Shown here one piece after another: positions 1 to 6,815 of a stretch of DNA of 10,790 nt. Made by a program: the position numbers and the translations under genes. This DNA comes from an uncultured Clostridia bacterium (GTDB lineage Bacteria > Bacillota > Clostridia > Oscillospirales > CAG-272), in NCBI GenBank assembly GCA_946641795.1, contig CAMPBZ010000023.1:1-10790 (forward strand), read 5' to 3'. The notes under the pieces were generated by a model that saw only the letters and a list, made by a program, of their open reading frames with translations, was not told the DNA's origin and did not search any database. Within the stretch, counting starts at the first letter, position 1, and every line of letters starts with the position of its first letter.

Positions 1-730
1 CGAACGCGCTTGCAAATTCCGTTTCAAAGGTGGAAAAGAAATTGTTTGTCATATGCAGGATCATACAGCTCCAAATACTGCCCGTGCGCTCGTAAACAAG
101 CCCCAGCACAATCCCCGCGCAAAACGCGTAAAAGAATTGTGCAAAGTTTTGGTGCATCAGGCCGAACAACAGCGCGCTGATCAAAATGGCGTTAACGCGC
201 CCGAACGGGAGCAGATTGGTTAAAATGGCGCCGCGGAACAAAAATTCCTCGCAAACGGCCGGCACCAGGCAAACGACCAGAAAGGTCAAAACAACGCTGT
301 ACCACGGGCTATCGGAACTGCTTTGGGGAAACAGTTGGCTGAAATCAAAAAACGAAAAAATGTTAACCATAGAGGCGTTCAGGTACGCCGTAGCCAAAAT
401 AACCGAAATGCCGGCAAACAAAATCAGCGGCAACCAGGGCGTCACTTTGAGCGAAGCACGCATCGGCAAATAGGAAATGCCGGCTTTCCGGATCAGTTTT
501 TTCAAAAAGATGACCGGCAGCATAAACGCCGAAAGATACCCGACAGCATAGAAAAGCTGGTAACCGACCTCGGCCGTTACCGGATCGGTTCCGGCGGCCT
601 TGAAAAGGATCTGCAAGCCGGCGCAAAGCAACCCGACAATGTTGATAAAGCCAAGAAAAATGAGCAGGGTGAAAGCGATGGCGCGCAAAACTTTCCAATA
701 GCGATATTCGTTTGTGGTTCCCGCTTGCAT
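1..730 (-). CDS. CPBP family intramembrane glutamic endopeptidase (CAAX protease-like), C-terminus cut by window edge
   Basis: This is a membrane-embedded protease of the CPBP/Abi family, related to eukaryotic Rce1. The frame reads open for 243 codons from the ATG at 730 to the left edge, so only the extreme C-terminus is missing. All three family motifs are present: EExxxR at E161-E162-R166 (in CEEFLFRG), FxxxH at F189-H193 (in LFGLMHQN), and HxxxN at H226-N230. Hydrophobic stretches lie at about residues 18-45, 57-76, 98-118, 144-160, 168-190 and 196-212, as expected for a polytopic protein. The start is supported by a G-rich Shine-Dalgarno (GGGGGGGAAG) 5-7 bases upstream and by a good promoter. 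Bacterial members act in bacteriocin self-immunity, peptide or prenyl-protein processing, or surface protein maturation, and no substrate can be read from this locus. It is transcribed separately from the citrate operon upstream. The family call is firm; the role is unknown. Confidence 0.9.
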   Translation of the reverse strand, partial: MQAGTTNEYRYWKVLRAIAFTLLIFLGFINIVGLLCAGLQILFKAAGTDPVTAEVGYQLFYAVGYLSAFMLPVIFLKKLIRKAGISYLPMRASLKVTPWLPLILFAGISVILATAYLNASMVNIFSFFDFSQLFPQSSSDSPWYSVVLTFLVVCLVPAVCEEFLFRGAILTNLLPFGRVNAILISALLFGLMHQNFAQFFYAFCAGIVLGLVYERTGSIWSCMILHMTNNFFSTFETEFASAF

Positions 731-764
731 AACGCTTCCCCCCCTTTTTGAAATACTTTCCTCT

Positions 765-793
765 ATTCTATCACAAAAACGCGGATTTGTAAA
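765..793 (-). promoter_or_regulatory. Promoter of the CPBP protease gene, embedded in the upstream terminator
   Basis: On the minus strand TTTACA (-35, 788-793) is followed by a 17-base spacer and TAGAAT (-10, 765-770). Each box matches the sigma-A consensus at five of six positions. The predicted start is near 758, giving a leader of about 28 bases before the ATG at 730. The -35 box lies in the loop edge of the terminator hairpin of the upstream operon, and the spacer contains one arm of that stem. Confidence 0.7.
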
Positions 794-812
794 CAGAAAA
801 ATCCGCGTTTTT
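775..812 (-). terminator. Rho-independent terminator of the citrate synthase-gntR-aconitase-dehydrogenase operon
   Basis: The arms 775-788 and 799-812 pair over 14 bp, including a GC-rich core (ACGCGGATTT against AAATCCGCGT), around a 10-base loop. Read on the minus strand, the stem ends in a run of five T, the usual form of an intrinsic terminator. It begins 10 bases after the stop codon of the dehydrogenase gene. Because the stem is flanked by A and T runs on both sides it could also work in the other direction, but no plus-strand gene approaches it. Confidence 0.88.
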
Positions 813-821
813 TGCAATTTT

Positions 822-1982
822 TCAGGAAATATCCGAAAGGGTTTGCAACAGATAATCGGCAAATTCGCGCGCGGTGGCGCCATCCCGATTTCCGGTTACA
901 ATCACCTTTTTCTCTTTTTCGGTGCAAATCTCCATGGCTTTTGCAAGCAGGTCGGCCTTGGCAATCAGACCAATGTGCCGGAGCATCATTTCCGCGGCCT
1001 TGAAAAGACTGGAAGGATTGGCGTATTCTCCAATCCCCTCTTCGATCATCCGGGGGGCGCTGCCGTGAATGGCCTCGAACATTGCATATTGGTCGCCGAT
1101 GTTGGCGCTGCCCGCCGTTCCTACGCCGCCCTGGATCTGCGCGGCCTCGTCGGTGATGATGTCACCGTACAGATTTGGGAGCAAAAAGACCTGGAACTTG
1201 CTTCGGATCGCCGGGTTGACGAGGTTGGCGGTCATAATGTCGATGTACCAATCCTCGGCTTCAATTCCGGGATATTCCGCGGCAATTTCGTGGCAGATTG
1301 CCGAAAAATTGCCGTCGGTCTTTTTCATAATATTGGCTTTGGTAACAATGGAAACGCTGGTTTTGCCGTTGTTTTTGGCATATTCAAAGGCCGCGCGCGC
1401 GATCCGGCGGGTGCCGGCGCTGGTGGTGACCTTAAAATCCATTGCGAGCTTGCCGGGAATTTCAACGCCTTTACTGCCCAGCACGTATTCGCCCTCGGTG
1501 TTTTCGCGGAAGAAGATCCAGTCAATCCCCTCTTCCGGCACGGTCACCGGGCGAACGTTGGCGTAAAGATCCAGCTCGCGCCGGAGTGCAACGTTGGCGC
1601 TTTCCATACTGCCTCCCTTGGGCGTTGTGGTAGGGCCTTTGAGCAGAACATCGCAGGCTTTGATGGCCGCAAGCGTATCCTTTGGCACCGCTTCCCCTTT
1701 GGCAAGGCGGTTTTCCAGCGTCAGCCCCTCAATATCGCAAAGCGCAATCTTTCCGCTTTGCAGTTCTTCTTTCAAAAGCTGTTCCAAAAGCCGTTTGGCC
1801 TCGCGCGTTAAAATCGGGCCGATGCCGTCGCCGGGGCAAATGCCGATGCGAATGGGCGATAATTTGGAAAAATCCTTTGCGGTTGCGCCTTTTTCCATTT
1901 TGTTCTGGCGCGCAAGCTGTTCTTCCAGCAGGGCTCGGAAGGAGGCCGTTGCCTGCTCGATTTGTTTTTCAAAAGCGTTCAT
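822..1982 (-). CDS. Isocitrate dehydrogenase (isocitrate/isopropylmalate dehydrogenase family)
   Basis: This beta-decarboxylating dehydrogenase of 386 residues most likely converts isocitrate to 2-oxoglutarate. Visible family features are PGDGIG (50-55), the substrate loop S128-A-N130-VALR134 with R144, RENTEGEY (159-166) carrying the catalytic tyrosine Y166, catalytic lysine K215 in VTKANIMKKTDG, metal ligands D248, D274 and D278, and the cofactor loop HGSAP (306-310) with N322. The Ser-x-Asn pair in the substrate loop is that of isocitrate enzymes rather than of LeuB. At the two cofactor-discriminating positions after HGSAP it has R311-M312, matching neither the Lys-Tyr of NADP-dependent E. 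coli Icd nor the Asp-Ile of NAD-dependent enzymes, so the coenzyme is left open. It carries a charged N-terminal extension of about 40 residues. AAGGAG lies 5 bases before the ATG, and the gene starts 12 bases after the aconitase stop, which indicates cotranscription. LeuB-like activity on another 2-hydroxyacid is the alternative. Confidence 0.87.
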   Translation of the reverse strand: MNAFEKQIEQATASFRALLEEQLARQNKMEKGATAKDFSKLSPIRIGICPGDGIGPILTREAKRLLEQLLKEELQSGKIALCDIEGLTLENRLAKGEAVPKDTLAAIKACDVLLKGPTTTPKGGSMESANVALRRELDLYANVRPVTVPEEGIDWIFFRENTEGEYVLGSKGVEIPGKLAMDFKVTTSAGTRRIARAAFEYAKNNGKTSVSIVTKANIMKKTDGNFSAICHEIAAEYPGIEAEDWYIDIMTANLVNPAIRSKFQVFLLPNLYGDIITDEAAQIQGGVGTAGSANIGDQYAMFEAIHGSAPRMIEEGIGEYANPSSLFKAAEMMLRHIGLIAKADLLAKAMEICTEKEKKVIVTGNRDGATAREFADYLLQTLSDIS

Positions 1983-1994
1983 AGGTTCTCCTTT

Positions 1995-3923
1995 TCAATT
2001 TGCCGCTTTGGTATAGGCCAGCAGGCCGCCGGCAAGCAGAATTTCGCGCTGGCGATCGGTAAACGAGCAAACGAGCGCAATGGTTTTGCCCGTAGTTTCG
2101 TTTTGCAAAAGGATTTTTCCAGCCTTCATTCCGGCGCCAAGATCGGTCAGGATCAGGCGATCGCCTTGGTTGAGGTTTTCATAATCGGCAGGGTCGGCAA
2201 AAGTCAGCGGCAGAATACCGGCGTTGATTAGGTTGGCCGCGTGGATGCGCGCAAAGCTCTTGGCAATTACGGCGCGCACACCGAGATAAAGCGGAACCAG
2301 CGCCGCGTGCTCACGCGAAGACCCCTGGCCGTAGTTCTCGCCGCCAACAACAAACCCGTTGCCCGCCGCCAGGGATCGCTCGGCAAAGCTCTCGTCGCAA
2401 ACGGCAAAGCAGAATTTGGAAAGATAGGGGATGTTGGAGCGATACGGCAGGATCTTGGAGCCCGCCGGCATAATGTGGTCGGTGGTAATGTTATCGCCCA
2501 CTTTCAAGGTCAGCTCGGCGGTAACGGTGTTTTCCAGCGGTTTGGTTTTGGGGAACTCCTTAATGTTCGGGCCGCGCAAAACCTCAACCGAAGCCGCTTC
2601 CTCCGGCGTTGCGGGGGAAAGGACGGCGCTATCGTCAATGCGGAATTTTTCGGGCAAAGATACCACAGGGGCATCGCCCAACAGGCGCGGATCGGTGATC
2701 TCGCCGGTCAGCGCCGCGGCAACCGCCGTTTCGGGGGAAACAAGGTAAACCTTGGCGTCGCGCGTGCCGCTCCGCCCTTCAAAGTTGCGGTTGAAGGTGC
2801 GCAGGCTGACGCCGCCGGAATTGGGCGAAAAGCCCATACCGATACAAGGGCCGCAGGCGCATTCCAACAGGCGCGCGCCGCTGGCAAGAATATCCGAAAG
2901 CGCACCGCAGTCGGCCAGCATAGAAAGCACCTGGCGCGAGCCGGGAGAAACCGAAACGCTGACGCGCGGATCCACCGTTTTCCCTTTGAGAAGCGCCGCC
3001 ACTTTTAACAGATCCAAAAGCGAGGAGTTGGTGCAGGAGCCGATGCAAACCTGATCCACGCGCGTTCCCTTCAAGCTTTCCACCGTGACCACGTTGTCCG
3101 GCATATGCGGGCAGGCAATGAGCGGTTTGAGCGCGGAAAGGTCAATGTCGATCACGCGGTCGTAAACGGCGTCCGGATCGGCGGCAAGCGGCCGGTAGTC
3201 GCCGGCTCTTCCCTGCGCCTTCAAAAACGCTTTTGTGATCTCGTCGGAGGGAAAGATCGACGTGGTGGCACCCAGCTCGGTGCCCATATTGGTAATGGTG
3301 GCACGCTCCGGCACCGAAAGGGTTTGAATGCCCGGGCCGCCCCACTCGATAATGGAGCCCACCCCGCCTTTGACCGAAAGGATGCGCAAAATTTCCAGGC
3401 TGACGTCCTTTGCGGTCACAAACGGATTGAGTTTGCCGGTCAGATTAACGCGGATCATCCGCGGCATTGTAATATAGTAAGCGCCGCCGCCCATTGCAAC
3501 GGCAACGTCAAGCCCGCCGGCGCCGAAAGCCAGCATTCCGATCCCGCCGCCGGTAGGCGTATGGCTATCCGAGCCGATCAGAGTTTTGCCCGGAATGCCG
3601 AAGCGTTCCAGATGCACCTGGTGGCAAATGCCGTTGCCGGGGCGCGAGAAATAAATGCCGTGCTTTTTGGCAACCGTTTGGATATACCGGTGGTCGTCGG
3701 CGTTCTCAAAACCGGATTGCAACGTATTGTGGTCGATATAAGCAACGCTTTTTTCGGTGCGGACGCGGTCGATCCCCATCGCCTCAAATTCCAGATACGC
3801 CATTGTGCCGGTGGCGTCCTGCGTCAACGTTTGGTCAATCCGCAGGGCAATTTCTTCCCCGGCTTTCATCGTTCCGCTTACCAGATGGCTTTGGATGATT
3901 TTTTGTGCAAGTGTAAGTCCCAT
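1995..3923 (-). CDS. Aconitate hydratase, single-chain, about 640-residue anaerobe/Aquifex-like type
   Basis: This enzyme isomerises citrate to isocitrate through cis-aconitate with a [4Fe-4S] cluster. The 642 residues are shorter than the roughly 890 of AcnA/AcnB and fit the short putative-aconitase family related to fused LeuC-LeuD. The catalytic part includes the substrate motif IGSDSHTPTGGGIG (116-129), cluster cysteines C297 (GSCTNSS), C357 and C360 (ACGPC), and NRNFEGRSG (379-387). A linker at about 420-460 leads to the swivel domain with DNITTDHIMPAG (477-488) and the active-site serine loop GSSREHAA (534-541). All cluster and catalytic motifs are intact. The ATG at 3923 begins 3 bases after the gntR stop, and its likely ribosome site GAGG sits inside the last codons of gntR, so translation is probably coupled. 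Neighbouring citrate synthase and isocitrate dehydrogenase support aconitase over homoaconitase or isopropylmalate isomerase, though sequence alone does not exclude those. Confidence 0.92.
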   Translation of the reverse strand: MGLTLAQKIIQSHLVSGTMKAGEEIALRIDQTLTQDATGTMAYLEFEAMGIDRVRTEKSVAYIDHNTLQSGFENADDHRYIQTVAKKHGIYFSRPGNGICHQVHLERFGIPGKTLIGSDSHTPTGGGIGMLAFGAGGLDVAVAMGGGAYYITMPRMIRVNLTGKLNPFVTAKDVSLEILRILSVKGGVGSIIEWGGPGIQTLSVPERATITNMGTELGATTSIFPSDEITKAFLKAQGRAGDYRPLAADPDAVYDRVIDIDLSALKPLIACPHMPDNVVTVESLKGTRVDQVCIGSCTNSSLLDLLKVAALLKGKTVDPRVSVSVSPGSRQVLSMLADCGALSDILASGARLLECACGPCIGMGFSPNSGGVSLRTFNRNFEGRSGTRDAKVYLVSPETAVAAALTGEITDPRLLGDAPVVSLPEKFRIDDSAVLSPATPEEAASVEVLRGPNIKEFPKTKPLENTVTAELTLKVGDNITTDHIMPAGSKILPYRSNIPYLSKFCFAVCDESFAERSLAAGNGFVVGGENYGQGSSREHAALVPLYLGVRAVIAKSFARIHAANLINAGILPLTFADPADYENLNQGDRLILTDLGAGMKAGKILLQNETTGKTIALVCSFTDRQREILLAGGLLAYTKAAN

Positions 3924-3926
3924 GGT

Positions 3927-4574
3927 TCAGTTGCCTCGTTTCAAAATGTGGTTTGCGGCGTTGACAATGTGCGCCACGGTGTATTGCTCGGCCTTTGCGC
4001 CGTCGTGCGCGGCGATCGCCTCAAAGATCCCGCGGTGCTCTTTTGCCGATTGCACGGCGCGGCTTTCGTTTTCCACCGACGCTTTGCGGTATTTTTGCAC
4101 CTTTTTGTGCAGGGGCATTAAGGTATCGTAATACACCGAGCTTCCGCTGAACCGATAGATGAGTTTGTGGAACTGGCTATCGTAAATTTTGATATGATCG
4201 GCGTCCTTGCGCGGCACGTAAAACTCCTGCAATTCCAGCGTTTCGCGGAGCTGCGCAAGTTGCTCGTCGGTAATGCGTTCCGCCGCCATACGGGAGGCAA
4301 TGCCCTCGATCCTTTCCCGAATTTCAAAAATATCGGCAAGGTCTTTTTGCGTAACGCCAAGCACCACAATTCCCTTTTGCGTAATGTCAATCAAGTGTTC
4401 CTGTTCCAGGCGGTGGAGCGCCTCGCGGATCGGGGTACGGCTAACGCCGAGATCGGTGACCAGTTTCATTTCGGTCAGCAGTTCGTCGCGCTGGTAATAG
4501 CCGGAAAGAATTTCGTTTTCCAGGCGGTCAAATATCTGCTCAGCAAGCGATACGGTTCTGTGATCCATTTCCAT
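3927..4574 (-). CDS. GntR family transcriptional regulator, FadR/FCD subfamily
   Basis: This is a cytoplasmic DNA-binding regulator of 215 residues, the normal length for the subfamily. The N-terminal winged helix-turn-helix covers about residues 9-72, with the hallmark recognition segment VSRTPIREALHRLEQ (44-58) and a wing ending in QKGIVV. The helical FCD ligand domain follows at about 78-212, and its four expected metal-binding residues are visible as D132, H136, H180 and H202. Members of this subfamily often bind a carboxylate through that metal, so citrate, isocitrate or 2-oxoglutarate would be a fitting effector here; that is inference. AGGAGGAG six bases before the ATG at 4574 decides the start; an in-frame ATG two codons later is less well spaced. 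The gene sits between citrate synthase (19-base gap) and aconitase (3-base gap) in the same operon, so it most likely regulates itself together with the pathway. Confidence 0.93.
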   Translation of the reverse strand: MEMDHRTVSLAEQIFDRLENEILSGYYQRDELLTEMKLVTDLGVSRTPIREALHRLEQEHLIDITQKGIVVLGVTQKDLADIFEIRERIEGIASRMAAERITDEQLAQLRETLELQEFYVPRKDADHIKIYDSQFHKLIYRFSGSSVYYDTLMPLHKKVQKYRKASVENESRAVQSAKEHRGIFEAIAAHDGAKAEQYTVAHIVNAANHILKRGN

Positions 4575-4593
4575 TTTTCTCTCCTCCTATCCA

Positions 4594-5970
4594 TCAAAGC
4601 CGGCGGAAGCGGCCGCCCGAAAGCGCTTCGATCTTTGCTTCCACCTCGCTGGTGGAAAGCGTGGTTTGTCTGCCGTCCTCGTACTCTTTGTCGATCCATT
4701 CCTTTACGGCAACCACAAGCGGATCGTGCTTTTCCACCCGCTCGGATTCGGTCAGGCGGTAGTTCTCGTTGATCCAGTAGGCAATTCCGGCAAGCCCGGA
4801 GGCTTTGCCCAGCATTACCGAAGCCGAACGGTTGAGCAGTTTGCGGGTATCGAAAATGTTGTAGATCTCTTCGTCTTTGAGAAGTCCGTCGGCGTGAATG
4901 CCCGCGCGGGTCACGTTGAAGTTGCGCCCAACAAACGGCGTCATCGGCGGGATCTGATAGCCGATCTCTTTTTGGAAATACTCGGCAATTTCGGTAATGA
5001 CCGTGGGATCCATTCCGTCAAGAGAGCCGCGCATAGAAGCGTATTCAAACACCATTGCTTCCAGGGGGATGTTCCCCGTCCGCTCGCCAATGCCCAACAG
5101 CGAGCAGTTGACGCCGCAAGCACCGTAAAGCCAAGCGGTGGTCGCATTGGTGACCGATTTGTAAAAGTCATTGTGTCCGTGCCATTCCAGCATTTCGCTG
5201 GAAACGTCCGAATAATGCTGCAAACCGTAAATAATGCCGGGAACGCTGCGCGGAATGGCAACTTCGGGGTACGGAATGCCGTAACCCATCGTATCGCAGG
5301 CGCGAATGCGCACCGGGATCTTGGCCTGCGCCGAAAGTTTCATCAACTCGTTGACAAACGGAACCACAAAACCATAAAAATCGGCGCGGGTAATATCTTC
5401 CAGGTGGCAGCGCGGCATAACGCCGGCCTCAAACGCCTCGCTGACGGCGGCAAGATAGTGCTCCATACACTGCCGGCGGGTCATTTTCATCTTTTTGAAA
5501 ATATGGTAGTCACTGCAAGAAACAAGAATGCCGGTTTCCCGAATGCCAAGGTCGCGCACCAGCTTAAAGTCCTCCTTGCTGGCGCGGATCCAGGTGGTAA
5601 TCTCCGGGAATTTCAGGCCGAGCTCCTGGCATTTTTGCACCGCTTCGCGATCCTTTTTGCTGTAAACGAAAAATTCGGTCTGGCGGATGATGCCGTAGGG
5701 GCCGCCCAGGCGGGACATCAGCTGATACAGATCGACGATCTGTTTGACCGAATACGGCTCCACCGACTGCTGGCCGTCGCGGAAAGAGGTATCGGTAATC
5801 CAGATATCCTCCGGCATTCCGATCGGCACACGGCGGTGGTTGAAGGCCACGCGCGGAACTTCCTCGTAGGGGTAAACGTCGCGGTAAAGGTTGGGCTCCT
5901 CTACATCCTGCAAGGAATATTTGAATGTTTCCTGCTCCAACAAATTTGTTTTTTGAGAAATCTCTAACAT
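4594..5970 (-). CDS. Re-citrate synthase (2-isopropylmalate/homocitrate synthase-like)
   Basis: This enzyme condenses acetyl-CoA with oxaloacetate to citrate with Re-face stereochemistry, the type found in Clostridium kluyveri and other anaerobes that lack the usual Si-citrate synthase. The 458-residue protein has a TIM-barrel DRE-metallolyase core: TDTSFRDGQQS (59-69), with catalytic R64 and metal ligand D65, HGHND (264-268) supplying the metal histidines, and NCSLLGIGERTGN (288-300). A lid segment, AGIHADG, lies at 356-362. The roughly 55-residue N-terminal lead containing EEPNLYRDVYPYEEVPRV is typical of the Re-citrate synthase group as I recall it, and there is no LeuA-type C-terminal regulatory domain. 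The frame extends upstream to a TTG at 5985, but those five codons (AGG AGA AGG and so on) are the ribosome binding site itself, so the ATG at 5970 is chosen. It is the first gene of the operon. Homocitrate or isopropylmalate synthase activity is possible but less likely beside aconitase. Confidence 0.88.
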   Translation of the reverse strand: MLEISQKTNLLEQETFKYSLQDVEEPNLYRDVYPYEEVPRVAFNHRRVPIGMPEDIWITDTSFRDGQQSVEPYSVKQIVDLYQLMSRLGGPYGIIRQTEFFVYSKKDREAVQKCQELGLKFPEITTWIRASKEDFKLVRDLGIRETGILVSCSDYHIFKKMKMTRRQCMEHYLAAVSEAFEAGVMPRCHLEDITRADFYGFVVPFVNELMKLSAQAKIPVRIRACDTMGYGIPYPEVAIPRSVPGIIYGLQHYSDVSSEMLEWHGHNDFYKSVTNATTAWLYGACGVNCSLLGIGERTGNIPLEAMVFEYASMRGSLDGMDPTVITEIAEYFQKEIGYQIPPMTPFVGRNFNVTRAGIHADGLLKDEEIYNIFDTRKLLNRSASVMLGKASGLAGIAYWINENYRLTESERVEKHDPLVVAVKEWIDKEYEDGRQTTLSTSEVEAKIEALSGGRFRRL

Positions 5971-5996
5971 AATCCTTCTCCTCAAAAGTGTATTTA

Positions 5997-6004
5997 TGTA
6001 TACA
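5997..6004. promoter_or_regulatory. Candidate GntR-type operator at the citrate operon promoter
   Basis: TGTATACA is a perfect 8-bp palindrome. On the minus strand it reads TTGTATACAT and lies directly against the downstream side of the -10 box, across the predicted transcription start. FadR-subfamily GntR proteins typically bind short palindromes built on a TNGT...ACNA core, which this resembles closely. A partial direct repeat, TGTAT, occurs at 5989-5993. Occupation here would block initiation, giving feedback repression by the regulator encoded as the operon's second gene. The link to that regulator is inferred. Confidence 0.5.
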
Positions 6005-6032
6005 ATTATACTGATATTCTTGAAAATGTCAA
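6005..6032 (-). promoter_or_regulatory. Sigma-A promoter of the citrate synthase operon
   Basis: On the minus strand a perfect TTGACA (6027-6032) is followed by a 16-base spacer and a perfect TATAAT (6005-6010). The predicted start is near 5998, giving a leader of about 28 bases that ends in the GAGGAGAAGG ribosome site. Two consensus boxes suggest strong basal transcription that would need a repressor, which fits the adjacent palindrome. Confidence 0.85.
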
Positions 6033-6064
6033 TAGTTTTTGCATAATTTCTTTGTTAAAAATTC

Positions 6065-6113
6065 AAAAAAAGGACTTGCAACCCGGTTTGGGGATTGCAA
6101 GTCCTGCTTTTTT
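6065..6113 (-). terminator. Rho-independent terminator after the small membrane protein gene
   Basis: The arms 6071-6081 (AGGACTTGCAA) and 6095-6105 (TTGCAAGTCCT) form an 11-bp perfect stem, with a possible inner CCC/GGG extension in the loop. On the minus strand it is followed at once by a run of seven T (6065-6071). It lies about 16 bases beyond the stop codon of the 6122-6778 gene. The plus-strand side also ends in seven T (6107-6113), so it could terminate in both directions. It insulates the citrate operon promoter from transcription coming from the phosphofructokinase side. Confidence 0.9.
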
Positions 6114-6121
6114 GAAAGTTT

Positions 6122-6778
6122 TTAATAAAAACATTCAATGTATTCTTTGGTATAGGCCAACATTCTGGCGCTGAGGTACCCGGTGTTTTTCTGCAAAAAT
6201 TCCTTCATCTGCGGCCCGGGGTTACGTTCGTTTTCCAAAATGATCTGGAAGGCCCGCACAATTTTCTTTTCCCCTGCCCGTTCCAGCGAAGCGCAAACAA
6301 TTCCAAGCGATTCATCCGAAGCGTTTGCAAGATAATCCCAATAGGGCGAATCCGTTTCCTGCATACCGAGATCGTAAAGCATTTTGTAGGCAACCAGCGG
6401 TTTGAACACGCCGCGATGCCCGAAACTGCCGTTCCATTCCAGCACGTTTCCCGACCACAGCATTTCCGGCGAATCGGCCAGCTGGCTGATAAAGTAGGTC
6501 ATGCGTTCCAACACCGTTTCGCGGGTGAGCGATTCTACGGGAAGGTTTCTTTCCTCCTGCACGTCATAAAGGAAAAAGTTTTGACCCTCTTTTCTGGAAA
6601 TGGTCCAGTACAGAACGATCAGCGCCGAAAGGAGCAACAGGATTACGCCCACAACGATATACAGCCCTTTGCGGTACCCTGCGTGTTGCCCGGCCAGAAC
6701 CAGCAGCACAATACCCGCCGCCAAACAAAGAATTGCAATGGCAATCAAAAAAATGTTCAGCAATTTTTTGCGATTCAT
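6122..6778 (-). CDS. Uncharacterised membrane protein with two N-terminal helices and a cytoplasmic-type C-terminal domain
   Basis: I do not recognise this 218-residue protein. A basic start (MNRKK) is followed by hydrophobic segments at about 7-29 and 38-60, separated by a short polar loop (GQHAGYRKG). The remaining 155 or so residues are soluble and mixed in charge, with five aromatic-rich patches and no catalytic signature I can name. The positive residues on both outer flanks (NRKK, SRKEG) suggest an N-in, C-in hairpin with the C-terminal domain in the cytoplasm. The frame continues upstream to an ATG at 6844, but that start would fall inside the -35 box, whereas AAAGGA lies 7 bases before the ATG at 6778. 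It has its own promoter and a strong terminator, yet no terminator separates it from the epimerase gene upstream, so it may also receive read-through from there. Its role is unknown. Confidence 0.8.
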   Translation of the reverse strand: MNRKKLLNIFLIAIAILCLAAGIVLLVLAGQHAGYRKGLYIVVGVILLLLSALIVLYWTISRKEGQNFFLYDVQEERNLPVESLTRETVLERMTYFISQLADSPEMLWSGNVLEWNGSFGHRGVFKPLVAYKMLYDLGMQETDSPYWDYLANASDESLGIVCASLERAGEKKIVRAFQIILENERNPGPQMKEFLQKNTGYLSARMLAYTKEYIECFY

Positions 6779-6815
6779 CGGATCGTCCTTTCTTTTCCAA
6801 TACGGTGTGTTACTT

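Noticed and set aside
186..751. Small open frames on both strands inside the CPBP protease region.
   Set aside because: The minus-strand frame from 730 to the left edge encodes a protease with all three family motifs. The small frames overlap it and have no motif or start signal.
4666..5967. 433-codon plus-strand open frame opposite Re-citrate synthase.
   Set aside because: It mirrors the synthase gene almost exactly, has an implausible composition and no start signals. The same applies to the antisense frames at 714-1811, 2241-3008 and 3105-4121.
6065..6113. The long hairpin downstream of the membrane protein considered as a riboswitch or attenuator for the citrate operon.
   Set aside because: It lies upstream of the operon's -35 box, so it is not in that operon's leader. 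Its stem plus T-run right after a stop codon is an ordinary terminator.
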